A DNA stretch of 56,687 bases from Alphaproteobacteria bacterium (GTDB lineage: Bacteria; Pseudomonadota; Alphaproteobacteria; Micavibrionales; Micavibrionaceae), in assembly GCA_020445145.1 (NCBI GenBank), contig JAGRHC010000018.1, forward strand, positions 1 through 56,687, given 5' to 3'. This document shows, one piece after another, positions 1-8,781 of the stretch (the first letter of the stretch is position 1; each line of letters begins with the position of its first letter). Position numbers and translations under genes: made by a program. Under the pieces are notes generated by a model. That model did not search any database, was not told the DNA's origin, and saw only the letters and a program-made list of their open reading frames with translations.

Positions 1-18
1 TGAACAGGGAACCAGTCA

Positions 19-513
19 ATGAAAATTGATGTGCAAATCACAACAACGTCCAATATCCACTTTGAAGGAGATATAACGCCTGAGGAGTTCGTTGAGCTAT
101 ATCGCGGCCTGACAAATTATGTTCTGGAAACGATCGCCAGCGAACAATTTCAAAAAGCCGCTCCGATGGTTCAGCAAATGCAGATCACCGGTATGCAGAC
201 GATGGTGCAGTCATTTTGGGAAATGGCCGCCAAAATGCCGCAGGCATTACTCGGAGGCTCATTTAGCGCAGTGCAGGCTGCCAGTGAAGCAAAAGTGCCA
301 AAGACGATAGGAGGGCAGGGAGTAAATCCGCTTCTGGACACAATGCTCAAAATGCCAGCCTTATTTGCGGCACGTAGCCAAAGCGAAGAACAAGAAATAC
401 CGGTTGAGCCTACTCCACCCGAACCTGTTGATCCAATGTCCCGCGAGGGCATCGACGCTACTGTAAGACGGATGAGGGGATCGTATCCAAGGTTTGGCGC
501 TGATCTGGAATAA
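19..513 (+). CDS. Hypothetical protein, 164 aa
   Basis: I do not recognise this family. The product starts with a short beta-like stretch (MKIDVQITT), then a long helical, Met- and Gln-rich region (about residues 22-80), and ends in a Pro/Glu-rich linker (about 125-140) and a basic tail. It has no signal peptide and no membrane segment. The ATG follows a purine-rich stretch (agggaa). It is convergent with the CheZ-like gene, with only 5 bases between the two stop codons. A role with CheZ cannot be inferred from position alone, because the two genes are on opposite strands. Confidence 0.65.
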   Translation: MKIDVQITTTSNIHFEGDITPEEFVELYRGLTNYVLETIASEQFQKAAPMVQQMQITGMQTMVQSFWEMAAKMPQALLGGSFSAVQAASEAKVPKTIGGQGVNPLLDTMLKMPALFAARSQSEEQEIPVEPTPPEPVDPMSREGIDATVRRMRGSYPRFGADLE

Positions 514-518
514 AAAGC

Positions 519-1166
519 CTATGAACCCTTTTGGCTGTTCATTTCCGCCAGCAGCACATCAATCTCATCTTGGGATGATGCTTTTTGCACCTTCTCGGCA
601 ATATGACTCTGATCAGGCTTGACCTTGATGCCAAGCTTCTCAAACGTCGCGCTCAAACGGCTTTCAATCTGGTGCAGGTTGTTCAGCGTATTTCGAATAC
701 GCTGGCCCGTAAGATCCTGAAAGGTACAGGCCATAAGAATTTCTTGAATATCGCCCTGAATACGCTCCCGCACAGAATCGCGTGTTTTAGGGTCATTCCA
801 GTCTTCATCGCTGGTCACATAGTCCATAATCCGGTCCGCAGCATCCAGAATATGATTGGCCGCATCCTCCGTCTCTTCAATCACCGCTTCAAGCTCTACG
901 CCGCTATTCGCAGCCGAATTACCGCTACCGTGATAGGAGATAGCGCCCAAAATCTCAAGAATCTCAGCAAAGCGCGTGGTAATTCCGCTCTCCGCCATAT
1001 CAACCTGCTGGGAGGTCGCATTAATTTCCATCGAAATTTCATCAAAGCGCCGCGCAACAAACTTCTCCATCGCCCCCAACTGCGCGTTCAGGGCTTCCAT
1101 AGCCCGAAATATATCCTCAGGCTGAGTATTTGAATCCATTTTGATTTCTTTAACTTGTGAAGACAT
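519..1166 (-). CDS. cheZ: CheZ-like chemotaxis protein phosphatase
   Basis: The product is predicted to dephosphorylate CheY-P in the cytoplasm and so end the tumble signal. The protein (215 aa from the ATG at 1166) is almost entirely helical. It carries the CheZ signature FQDLTGQRI near residue 150, where the Asp and the second Gln are the residues that act on CheY-P in E. coli CheZ. An Asn/Ser/Gly-rich linker sits near residue 80. A TTG two codons upstream and an ATG at 1139 (MDSNTQ) are alternative starts; no start has a convincing Shine-Dalgarno sequence. It lies about 22 kb from the main che cluster. The family call is firm because of the QDLTGQ motif; the physiological partner is inferred. 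Confidence 0.85.
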   Translation of the reverse strand: MSSQVKEIKMDSNTQPEDIFRAMEALNAQLGAMEKFVARRFDEISMEINATSQQVDMAESGITTRFAEILEILGAISYHGSGNSAANSGVELEAVIEETEDAANHILDAADRIMDYVTSDEDWNDPKTRDSVRERIQGDIQEILMACTFQDLTGQRIRNTLNNLHQIESRLSATFEKLGIKVKPDQSHIAEKVQKASSQDEIDVLLAEMNSQKGS

Positions 1167-1282
1167 CGTCAATTGTCATCCATTTCCGCGCGTTATAGCT
1201 CACCCTGACATTATAAAGGGTCGATATTAACAAAATACTACGAAAATCAACGCGTTAAAGAACTTTAGAGAAAAAAGTAAAA

Positions 1283-2305
1283 TTAATGATCCGCATGTTT
1301 ATAAAGATCAAAAACATCAATCACTTCGAGGATCTGGGAAATTTCCTTCCTGCATTGCATCGCATGCGTTTTTGTCGTGATCGGCACGAACATATTGGAA
1401 GGTTCAAACATATCCTCGCTATTCGGAATCATCATAAAGACATATTTTTTCCCGAACATAACCGCAGTCAAAGGCGCATCGCTAAATATTTCAGAGGCTT
1501 CTGCCAGCTCCTTGAACAGCTTTTCTCCGAGCATGAGCTCTGCTGTATCAGGCTTTGTCGAGTACACCACAAACTTGTCCCACTCAGGGTTTTCGACACT
1601 GACAAAAACTTTCTGTAACTTCTTCCAGAGTGTCTTTTCGCGCTCTTTCACCATCTTATGGTCGGAGGTAATAATGGTGTGCCCCTCAAAGACATCGCCC
1701 GGCACCTCAAGCAACACAAAAATCCCGTCAAAATCGGCTCCATTTCGCCGGTTATAGCTGTAAAGGCGGGCTTCGGAGAACAGGACTTTAACGCCCTTAT
1801 ACGTCCCCATGAAACAATCCTCTGCGTCATAAATCCGGTAGCGCGGCAAAACGACAAGCTTTTCGAGGATTTTTGAACTGACACCGCGCTCTGGGTGAAA
1901 ACTGAAACCTCCCAGGGCATGAGCAAGCTTGGGCATAAACTTTGTCTTGTGCTCCCGCGCATACGTCTTGATCGGAGCCTGTGTCCAGAGATTAAGAACA
2001 ATCGGAGGAACAATAGACCCCACAATACAGACCAGCGCCAGCGGCAGATCCGCATTCATCAGGAAAAACCAGCCAAATCCACCAACCCCGAGCAAAACGG
2101 ACAAAATCCCGAGATTCATACTCACAAGACCACGCGTGTGATACTGCCGCACGCGGCTCATCCGCATCTCTTCGGACTCCTCAATGAGCTGTTCAATCAC
2201 ACGATCAAACTGTCGCTCATCGGTTTTGCGCAAATCACTATATGAGGAAGCGTTGTCAGGAGCAGGAAGGTCTGTTTGTTCTGTATTTTCTTTTTTATCG
2301 TCCAT
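1283..2305 (-). CDS. DUF3137 domain membrane protein
   Basis: The 340-aa product has a charged cytoplasmic N-terminus (about 1-50), two adjacent hydrophobic helices (about 58-105) and a long soluble domain. The soluble domain contains features typical of DUF3137, such as an FSEARLYSY segment followed by a beta-rich stretch around FDGIFVLLEVPG. The function of DUF3137 is unknown. It is followed on the same strand by the methyltransferase-like gene's upstream neighbour gap of about 50 bases, so the two may be co-transcribed, with the methyltransferase-like gene first. No regulatory element was found in the short gap. Confidence 0.75.
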   Translation of the reverse strand: MDDKKENTEQTDLPAPDNASSYSDLRKTDERQFDRVIEQLIEESEEMRMSRVRQYHTRGLVSMNLGILSVLLGVGGFGWFFLMNADLPLALVCIVGSIVPPIVLNLWTQAPIKTYAREHKTKFMPKLAHALGGFSFHPERGVSSKILEKLVVLPRYRIYDAEDCFMGTYKGVKVLFSEARLYSYNRRNGADFDGIFVLLEVPGDVFEGHTIITSDHKMVKEREKTLWKKLQKVFVSVENPEWDKFVVYSTKPDTAELMLGEKLFKELAEASEIFSDAPLTAVMFGKKYVFMMIPNSEDMFEPSNMFVPITTKTHAMQCRKEISQILEVIDVFDLYKHADH

Positions 2306-2352
2306 GATCTTTATCTAACCAGCCCATCAAGACCAGTGCAAGCGAAATAGGT

Positions 2353-2862
2353 TTAAAACCAACGCCGGACTTTATTTTTGTAATCGAGATAATTTTGGCC
2401 GAAGACTTTCTCCAGATAAACCTCTTCTTTTTCAATCACAAACGTACGGATAATCAAAACAAGCGGCACCACCAGCAATAGCCCCCAGAACAAATCAAAC
2501 AAAATACAAATGCCAAGGTAAATCGCCGTCAAAGCGATATAAATCGGGTTCCGCGACAAGGAGAAGGGGCCCTTCACAATAAGCTCGCGTGTCGCGCGTT
2601 TGGGAGAGAGGGGCGTGCCGCTTTTATGAAACAGCTCCACACACCAGGTCAAAAGCCCGGCCCCGAAACTGATCGTCAAAATACCAAGGGCCATTTGAAC
2701 GCCCCAGATAAAAACATTCATACCCCAGATCATTTCCAGCACAAAGGCAAGCGCCAGAAAGCCGGCATAAATTCTGGGCGGAGCCACCAGAACCCCGGCA
2801 TTGTCTGGAAAATCTGAGTGCTCAGCTTGCAAGGTCTCTTCTTCATTCGTGAAATCACTCAT
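2353..2862 (-). CDS. Isoprenylcysteine carboxyl methyltransferase (ICMT/PEMT)-like membrane protein
   Basis: The 169-aa polytopic protein has about four hydrophobic helices and the C-terminal signature of the ICMT/phospholipid methyltransferase superfamily: GPFSLSRNPIYIALT, then a C-terminal EEVYLEKVFGQNYLDYK stretch. In this family these parts bind S-adenosylmethionine at the membrane face. The substrate in bacteria is usually unknown (lipid or small hydrophobic molecule). The N-terminal 35 residues are acidic and cytosolic. The ATG at 2862 is 50 bases or more from any other gene on the right, so it probably has its own promoter in 2863-3002 or reads from it. Family confident, substrate unknown. 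Confidence 0.8.
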   Translation of the reverse strand: MSDFTNEEETLQAEHSDFPDNAGVLVAPPRIYAGFLALAFVLEMIWGMNVFIWGVQMALGILTISFGAGLLTWCVELFHKSGTPLSPKRATRELIVKGPFSLSRNPIYIALTAIYLGICILFDLFWGLLLVVPLVLIIRTFVIEKEEVYLEKVFGQNYLDYKNKVRRWF

Positions 2863-3002
2863 CGCCTTGCCTTTCTTGAAAAAATTCCAATCGAAAGAAT
2901 TAGACCATCGCCGCCCGGCAGAGGCAAGTCACAAAATTTCGAAGGAAAGGACAAACAGGAGTCGTAATACAAGCGAAAGGCAACGTTCAGGAGGAACAAA
3001 AA

Positions 3003-3302
3003 ATGAAAAATGGCAAAATTTATAAATCAATATTGGCATTCGCACTCATAATGGCGGGAGGTCTGGCCTTGACTTCTATCCCGGCGCAAGCCCACGAAAG
3101 CAGAAAAACCTGCTACCCGAGATATCACGAAGTGAGAGTTGGAAATGTGACGCTTCTAATCGAGGGTGGAAAAACCTGTGTCTACGATAACAGAAGAAGT
3201 TGGCGCAATAGGGACAATCGCCGGGACTGGAATGAATGGCGTGATTACAGCAAAAACGATAGATACAATCGCAACAATCAAAGCCGTCACCACCACCGCT
3301 AG
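3003..3302 (+). CDS. Small exported basic protein, 99 aa
   Basis: A classical signal peptide (basic start, hydrophobic SILAFALIMAGGLAL, cleavage after AQA near residue 30) precedes a mature protein of about 68 residues with two cysteines (in KTCYP and KTCVYD) that could form a disulfide. An Arg/Asn/Asp-rich tail ends in four histidines and an Arg. A strong Shine-Dalgarno sequence (AGGAGG) lies 9 bases before the ATG. The layout (signal peptide, small Cys-containing core, basic His-rich tail) resembles the protein at 11195-11638, though the cores do not align convincingly. No known family recognised. The His-rich tail might bind metal; this is inference. Confidence 0.75.
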   Translation: MKNGKIYKSILAFALIMAGGLALTSIPAQAHESRKTCYPRYHEVRVGNVTLLIEGGKTCVYDNRRSWRNRDNRRDWNEWRDYSKNDRYNRNNQSRHHHR

Positions 3303-3333
3303 GAAATTAGGGGAAGCTTGTGAAATATGATAA

Positions 3334-3367
3334 GGTATCCTCCTGCACCCAAAAACAGGAGGATACC
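3334..3367 (+). promoter_or_regulatory. Perfect hairpin sequestering the ribosome binding site
   Basis: GGTATCCTCCTG at 3334-3345 and CAGGAGGATACC at 3356-3367 are exact reverse complements (12 bp) separated by a 10-base A/C-rich loop. The right arm contains AGGAGG (3357-3362), and the base just after the stem is the G of the GTG start at 3368. Folded RNA would hide the ribosome binding site. No U-run follows, so it is not a Rho-independent terminator. It most resembles an RNA thermometer, an attenuating hairpin or a protein-binding translational operator. Confidence 0.7.
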
Positions 3368-3745
3368 GTGTTTCATATCATCGAAAACCTGCCCGAGAAT
3401 GTTTTAGGTATAGAGGTCCACGGCAAAGTAACGCACAAGGACTACATGGAAGGGATTATTCCGGCTTTCGAAGAAAAACTCGAACATCATAAACCGCTCA
3501 AGGCCATCTACGTCATAGCAGAAGATTTTACGGGGATGGATATCGCCGCCGCGTGGGACGACATGACATATGGTCTCAAGCACTGGCAAGATATCTCACA
3601 CATCGCCCTGATCAGCGATATAAGCTGGATACGGGCATCAATCGCGGTTTTTACACCATTCTTTCCAGGCCAAATACGCTTCTTCAAAACAGACGAACTG
3701 GAGCAGGCCAAAGAATGGATCACAGCGCCTGGGATCGCAATATAA
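3368..3745 (+). CDS. SpoIIAA-like (STAS-like) protein
   Basis: The 125-aa soluble protein matches the SpoIIAA-like group (STAS fold, formerly DUF3478): FHIIENLPENVLGIEVHGKV at the start, then a Tyr-containing helix and a C-terminal QIRFFKTDELEQAKEWI stretch. In characterised relatives the fold binds lipid or nucleotide; the role here is unknown. I chose the GTG at 3368 because AGGAGG lies 5 bases upstream and family members begin at this point. A GTG at 3320 in the same frame would add 16 residues, read straight through the hairpin and lie close behind a weaker GGGAAG. The short gap from the preceding exported-protein gene (3302) allows co-transcription. Confidence 0.75.
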   Translation: MFHIIENLPENVLGIEVHGKVTHKDYMEGIIPAFEEKLEHHKPLKAIYVIAEDFTGMDIAAAWDDMTYGLKHWQDISHIALISDISWIRASIAVFTPFFPGQIRFFKTDELEQAKEWITAPGIAI

Positions 3746-3859
3746 GAAGGGTACGAGCCTGCAGGGCAGGGCAAAACAATTTGACTTTCCTCTGATTTTT
3801 CGCATTCTGAATAGGAAAGTGCATAATGTATAAGAACAACAAAATTAGGCGTGGTTGAA

Positions 3860-5302
3860 ATGATGGAAAAATTCCTTGCGGCTATCTCCCTTGTAGCCTT
3901 TCTGGTTCTAACCCTTTTCACGGGCGTATATATCGGCTTGTCCCAAAGGGGAGCTGATTCATACCTGTCAAAAGTTTATCTCGGACTTCAAGCCGCAGGA
4001 ATTCAGGAAGACTACCTCGACAGCATGTGGTGGTTTAATCTCTGGACCTATTCAGAAAAAAACAAAGATAAAGAGGGTGTTGTAGTCTATGAAAAAGAAA
4101 AAACCTTCGATGGCTACACATTTGTCGTACAGGCCCCGGAAGGTACAAAAGCCAACCTGATCAATATGGATGGACAAGTCGTCCATAGCTGGCAGTTACC
4201 CTTTAGCCAGGTCTGGGACGAAAAGCTGCCGGAACATTTAGCCCCCTTCATAAAAGAAACTGTCCCGGAGAGGTTTATGACATGGCGCGGCACCCATTTG
4301 TTCAAAAATGGAGATTTATTGGTCGCCTATGACACCAACACGTCGCCGGCAGGGTACGGACTTGCAAAACTCGATAAAGATTCAAATCTCATCTGGAAGG
4401 CACCAATTTTGGCTCACCATGATCTGGATGTCGCGCCGGACGGTAAAATCTATGCCTTAAGCCAAAACATCAGCGTTGATCCAATGGAAGGATATGAGCG
4501 CTTGGGAGCGCCAATCATAGATGATGAAATTGCTGTCTTGTCGTCTGATGGAAAAATTTTGAAAGAAATCTCGGTATTAGGGGCCTTTAAAAATTCAGAG
4601 TACTATGGGGAAATCCTGCCCTATTTAAACAACAAGGACCGTTGCTGCGATATTCACCAATCCAACCCGCAGCGTGGGGATATCCTTCACGCCAACACAG
4701 TTCGCTACATTACCGCCGAAAAAGCGGCAGCAACCCGTCACCCGCTTTTCAAAGAAGGGGATTTGCTGATCTCGCTTCGGGAATTTGACATCATCGCAGT
4801 CCTTGACCCGGAGGCAGAGGAAATCATATGGGCGTTGCGCGGTTTCTGGCGCACGCAGCATGATCCTGACATCACGGGCGCTGGACGGATTGTCCTCTTC
4901 GACAACGAGGGAGATCAAAGAGAAGACCCCAAAAGAAGCCGTATCATTGAAATAGATCCGCTCACCACGCAAATCACATGGTCTTTCGATGGCACGGAAG
5001 AAGAAACATTCCACAGCCTTATCTGGTCCCGCGTCCAGCCGCTGCCAAATGGGAATGTCTTGATAGACTCATATCAGGACGGAGAGTTGTTAGAAGTAAC
5101 AAGGGAAAAGGAAATTGTCTGGAAATATGTTGCCCCAATGCACAAAGTACGTCCGCTGGATAACCTCATGTACACCGCAGCGCTCCATGACGGACAGCGT
5201 TTCTCATACGATGAGCTTGATTTCCTGAAACAATCCGGTGAGAGTATCCCGGTGAAAGAACAAAAGAATTCAGAAGAACAGAACAAGGAAAAGACGCCAT
5301 GA
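3860..5302 (+). CDS. Arylsulfotransferase (ASST) family protein, copy 1
   Basis: The 480-aa protein has one N-terminal membrane anchor (FLAAISLVAFLVLTLFTGVY) followed by a large periplasmic domain of the ASST beta-propeller type. Repeated blade motifs are visible, such as GYTFVVQAPEG, ANLINMDGQVVHSW, HHDLDVAPDGKIYAL, IVLFDNEGDQRED and PNGNVLIDSYQDGELLEVT. Family enzymes move sulfate between phenolic compounds through a histidine; the HH in LAHHDLDV and the H in RTQHDPD are candidates, but the catalytic residue cannot be fixed by eye. The ATG at 3860 is preferred over the GTG at 3851 because the paralogue starts at the equivalent position. The stop overlaps the next ATG by 4 bases (ATGA). Confidence 0.8.
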   Translation: MMEKFLAAISLVAFLVLTLFTGVYIGLSQRGADSYLSKVYLGLQAAGIQEDYLDSMWWFNLWTYSEKNKDKEGVVVYEKEKTFDGYTFVVQAPEGTKANLINMDGQVVHSWQLPFSQVWDEKLPEHLAPFIKETVPERFMTWRGTHLFKNGDLLVAYDTNTSPAGYGLAKLDKDSNLIWKAPILAHHDLDVAPDGKIYALSQNISVDPMEGYERLGAPIIDDEIAVLSSDGKILKEISVLGAFKNSEYYGEILPYLNNKDRCCDIHQSNPQRGDILHANTVRYITAEKAAATRHPLFKEGDLLISLREFDIIAVLDPEAEEIIWALRGFWRTQHDPDITGAGRIVLFDNEGDQREDPKRSRIIEIDPLTTQITWSFDGTEEETFHSLIWSRVQPLPNGNVLIDSYQDGELLEVTREKEIVWKYVAPMHKVRPLDNLMYTAALHDGQRFSYDELDFLKQSGESIPVKEQKNSEEQNKEKTP

Positions 5303-5622
5303 AAAATAAAATGCCCATAATAAGCGCCATGACATTAGGCGCCTGCCTGCTTCTCACAAATCCCGCTCAGGCATACGTTGGCCCCGGCGCTGCCGTCGTA
5401 TTGATTGGTTATATCTTCGGCCCGATCGTCGCCGTCATAACCGCTGTCGGGCTCGTATTTTTGTGGCCGCTGTACTACCTCTGGAAAAAGATCAAGTCCA
5501 AAAAGAAAAAGAGCGCTGACAAAGACACCAGCGACAGCGAGCCTACAGCCACGGCAGAAGAGAGGGAAACCATCACTGATATGCAAGCCGCCCAGGAATT
5601 AAAAGACACAGAAAAACCATGA
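5299..5622 (+). CDS. Small membrane protein with YVGPGA motif
   Basis: The 107-aa protein has a cleavable signal peptide (cleavage near NPAQA), then YVGPGA, one or two hydrophobic helices (IGYIFGPIVAVITAVGLVFL), a Lys-rich stop-transfer run (KKIKSKKKKS) and an acidic cytoplasmic tail. Small YVGPGA/YIGPGA proteins of this shape are known next to sulfatase/phosphatase or sulfotransferase-like genes, but have no assigned function. It is locked between the two ASST genes by ATGA overlaps on both sides, so translation of all three is probably coupled. A role as a membrane partner of the two ASST proteins is inference. Confidence 0.75.
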   Translation: MKNKMPIISAMTLGACLLLTNPAQAYVGPGAAVVLIGYIFGPIVAVITAVGLVFLWPLYYLWKKIKSKKKKSADKDTSDSEPTATAEERETITDMQAAQELKDTEKP

Positions 5623-7046
5623 CTGAAAAATTCTTCGCTGCGGTTTCCGGCATAGCTTTTGTACTTCTTACTGTAATCGGTGGCATTTATATTGGCTTGT
5701 CGCAAAAAGACAGTTCTTACCTAAGCCGCGTTAGCCAAGGATTGAACGCGGCCTTTATGCTGCAGGAAGACACCCCCCTCAATAGTAGGGGATGGATCAA
5801 TCTCTGGGCTGATGCGCCGCAAAACCTTAATAAAAAAGGCGTCGTGATCTACAATAAAAATAAGGCATATGATGGGTACACGTTCCTGATACAGGCGCCG
5901 GAGCAAAAAGCATATCTGGTCGATATGAACGGCAAAATCGTGCATAGCTGGACAATTCCTCTGGATAAGGTGTTGGATAAAATACAGCCATACCTGAAGA
6001 ACTATGCCCGGGATATCATATCGAATAAAGAAAACATATCCTGGCGCGGGACGCATTTGTATCCGAACGGTGACCTCCTGTTTACTTACGCTACAGCGAC
6101 AACGCCGGCCGGGATAACTCTTGTCAAACTGGATAAGGATTCAAACATGATCTGGAAGGCGCCCATATTGGCGCACCACGATGTTGACGTTGCCCCGGAC
6201 GGCACGATTTATACGCTGACCCAGAAAATCAGCGACCAGCCTCTCCCCGGCTACGAACATCTTGGCGCTCCGGTTATTGACGATCAGGTGACGGTTTTGT
6301 CTGATGAGGGGAAAGTTTTGAAAAACATCTCCATTCTGGACGCTTTTAAAAATTCTGACTATTACAGCGAAGTGATTCCCTATCTCACCAACAAGGATCG
6401 CTGTTGCGATGTTAACCTATCCAGCGCGAAGGTCGGCGACATTCTCCACGCAAACACGGTCCGGGTTATCACGGCGGAAAAAGCTGCCGCCACACATCAC
6501 CCGTTGTTCAAGGCTGACGATCTCCTGATTTCACTGCGGGAATTTGACATCATCGCGGTACTTGACCCAAAGACGGAAAAGATCGTCTGGGCGCTGCGCG
6601 GCTTCTGGCGTGTTCAGCACGATCCCGATATCACGGATGACGGGCATATCATCCTGTTTGACAACGAAGGCGACCAGCGCGAGGACCCGAAAAGGAGCAG
6701 GATTATTGAAATCGATCCGCTCACCAATCAAATCACATGGTCTTTCGACGGGACAAAGGATGAAACCTTCCACAGCCTGATTTGCAGCCGGACACAAAGC
6801 CTACCCAACGGTAATGTTCTGATAGTTTCATTTCTGGATGGCGAAATTCTGGAAGTTACGCGCGACAAGGAAATTGTCTGGGAATATATTTCGCCGCTGC
6901 GCAAATTTAGCAAAAAACACCGAAAGACCTACATCGCGGGACTTTTTGACGGCCATCGCTTTTCCCGCAATGAACTGGATTTTCTAAAACCATCCGCCAA
7001 TACGCCGCGCGCGCCATTACAGGAAGAGACAAAAAACACCCCGTAA
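5619..7046 (+). CDS. Arylsulfotransferase (ASST) family protein, copy 2
   Basis: The 475-aa protein is a full-length paralogue of the product at 3860-5302: the same N-terminal anchor followed by GIYIGLSQ, and long identical or near-identical stretches in the propeller (for example GDLLFTYAT, HHDVDVAPDG, LRGFWRVQHDPDI, DNEGDQREDPKRSRIIEIDP). The central region around NKDRCC is also shared, so both copies keep an adjacent Cys pair. The C-terminal tails differ. Translation starts inside the stop of the small membrane protein gene. This is a tandem duplication with an inserted small gene, not a frameshift product. Confidence 0.8.
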   Translation: MTEKFFAAVSGIAFVLLTVIGGIYIGLSQKDSSYLSRVSQGLNAAFMLQEDTPLNSRGWINLWADAPQNLNKKGVVIYNKNKAYDGYTFLIQAPEQKAYLVDMNGKIVHSWTIPLDKVLDKIQPYLKNYARDIISNKENISWRGTHLYPNGDLLFTYATATTPAGITLVKLDKDSNMIWKAPILAHHDVDVAPDGTIYTLTQKISDQPLPGYEHLGAPVIDDQVTVLSDEGKVLKNISILDAFKNSDYYSEVIPYLTNKDRCCDVNLSSAKVGDILHANTVRVITAEKAAATHHPLFKADDLLISLREFDIIAVLDPKTEKIVWALRGFWRVQHDPDITDDGHIILFDNEGDQREDPKRSRIIEIDPLTNQITWSFDGTKDETFHSLICSRTQSLPNGNVLIVSFLDGEILEVTRDKEIVWEYISPLRKFSKKHRKTYIAGLFDGHRFSRNELDFLKPSANTPRAPLQEETKNTP

Positions 7047-7064
7047 TAAAAGGGGCAGGCCGCT

Positions 7065-8781
7065 CTACCGTTTCTGGTTGTTCATCGACCGCATCATATT
7101 CCTCAAATCTTCCGAAACGGTCCGCGCAAGGTTCGCCGTATCATCTGCCTGTTGAGTATGGCTCTCGATACGATCAAAAAGAGTATGCAGGTTCATAATC
7201 AGGTCAGATTGCCCCTGAATTTCACCGCCGATGTCGGCAACGTTCGCAGAAAACTGCCGCAGGTTTTTACCAATCTGCTCTGCATTTTCCTTCGATTTCA
7301 TTGCAAGCTGGCGAACTTCATCCGCAACAACAGCAAATCCGCGCCCATATTCCCCAGCCCGCGCCGCTTCAATCGTCGCATTCAAGGAAAGCAAGTTGGT
7401 CTGAGCGGAAATATCGCCGATAATATCAACAATCTTCTGCAAGGCATCGCTCGATGTTTTCATGTTTTCCGCAGACTCGACAACACTCTCAACTTTCGCC
7501 GCAGCCGCATCAATAATAGGGACAGACTCACTAACGATCTGCTTTTGCTCCTGCGCATCAGCGGTAATATTCTCAACAAGACTGTCGATAATTCCACTCA
7601 ACCCCTGCAATCGGCGTTGCAGGAAGAAGGATTTGAAATTGGAAAAATGAAAAACAAATTCATCAATATAACTATCTGAAACATCAAAAAAGAAAATAGC
7701 CGTCAGGGTTTGGTTCAGGTTCAAACCCAAAATTTCCCCAAACGTCGAAAAACCAACCACAGGGACAGATTTGAAAACCGGCGTCATTTTTTCAAGATCC
7801 TGCGCATTACAAAGACGTCGCAAAATACAGTCATTCAGCCAACCAGCAATAGGAAGGGCAGGCTTACCTTGCAAGAAACGCTCAAAATCCCGCGCCGTAT
7901 GATCGGCAATAGATGTTCGCTTAACGAGAATAATTTCTTCACCGGCGACAAGTCACAATAAAAATGTGTCCGGCGCGTTTCAAAATCAAACTTCGCAACG
8001 GAGCGCACAAAAATTTCACCCGCCGTGCGAATGGCAAAGGTGTAATCTCCCATCTTCCCATCCAGCGCAGTCTCTGGACAAGAAAAAAACTGGCACAAAG
8101 CATCAATAAGAGAGACCCGGCTCCCCGCGGAGTCAACGACCGTATCAACATAGCGAAATTCAACCGAGCCGCTCTGAACACGAAACACAGGTCCGCTATT
8201 TTCAAAATTCTGGCTTTTGAAAACACCAAACCGAATATGCGGTGCAAGCTTAAGAAAGGCAATAGACACATGGCCTTGCAGCAACCGCTGACCGTCATGT
8301 ATCCAGGTGTTCTGGAAGTCGAGCTTCCCGCCGGCAGAGCCGCCAACAAAAAGGCACGGAAATCGATCGGCAAGGACATCTTCGCATTCATGATATTATT
8401 ACGAATACGCCCAACACGCTGGTTCATATCCAAGCCAATGCGTCCTTGCTTCAGGTCATCACACTCCAGACCAATAGAAACAATTTCGGCAGCTTGAATA
8501 ATGTCCGGCCCTATCAACTGAAGAACAACGTTATCCCATTTGTCTGGCGTATCGCAGTAGAGCTTTTTCTCTGTACCGCAAAGCTCACCGGACGTACTGC
8601 AAATCAAAAATTTGGCATTCGGAGCCGCACTTTTGATTACCGAAGCAACTTTATAAAAATCAATATGAGACGAGGCATATCCAGACAGAAACATTGGCGT
8701 AAAAGGAAGGTTTGCCAGCTTTGAAGGAAGCTCGGAGAGGGGCGCTAAAACAGTAAAAATCTGAGACTGAATTTGACTCAT
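7065..8781 (-). pseudogene. FIST-domain methyl-accepting chemotaxis-type receptor, broken by two frameshifts
   Basis: Three consecutive frames encode one protein: an N-terminal FIST domain from the ATG at 8781 (MSQIQSQIFTV), then a FIST segment around FVGGSAGGKLDFQNT, then FIST_C ([15 protein letters not shown]) and a C-terminal MCP signalling domain with the hallmark [17 protein letters not shown]. The first shift lies at a run of five A at 8348-8352 (plus strand) and the second at CCGG 7942-7945; adding one base at each restores a single 572-codon frame. FIST is a small-ligand sensory domain; MCP domains activate CheA. No membrane helix is visible, so the intact form would be cytoplasmic. 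It may be a recent pseudogene or reflect sequencing errors. Confidence 0.8.

Noticed and set aside
1202..1221. Short ACCCT/AGGGT inverted repeat upstream of cheZ
   Set aside because: Only 5 bp arms with no T-run; not distinguishable from chance.
3781..3827. TTGACT at 3781 and CATAAT at 3822 as a promoter for the first ASST gene
   Set aside because: The spacing is about 35 bases, far too long, and no good -10 lies 16-18 bases after TTGACT.
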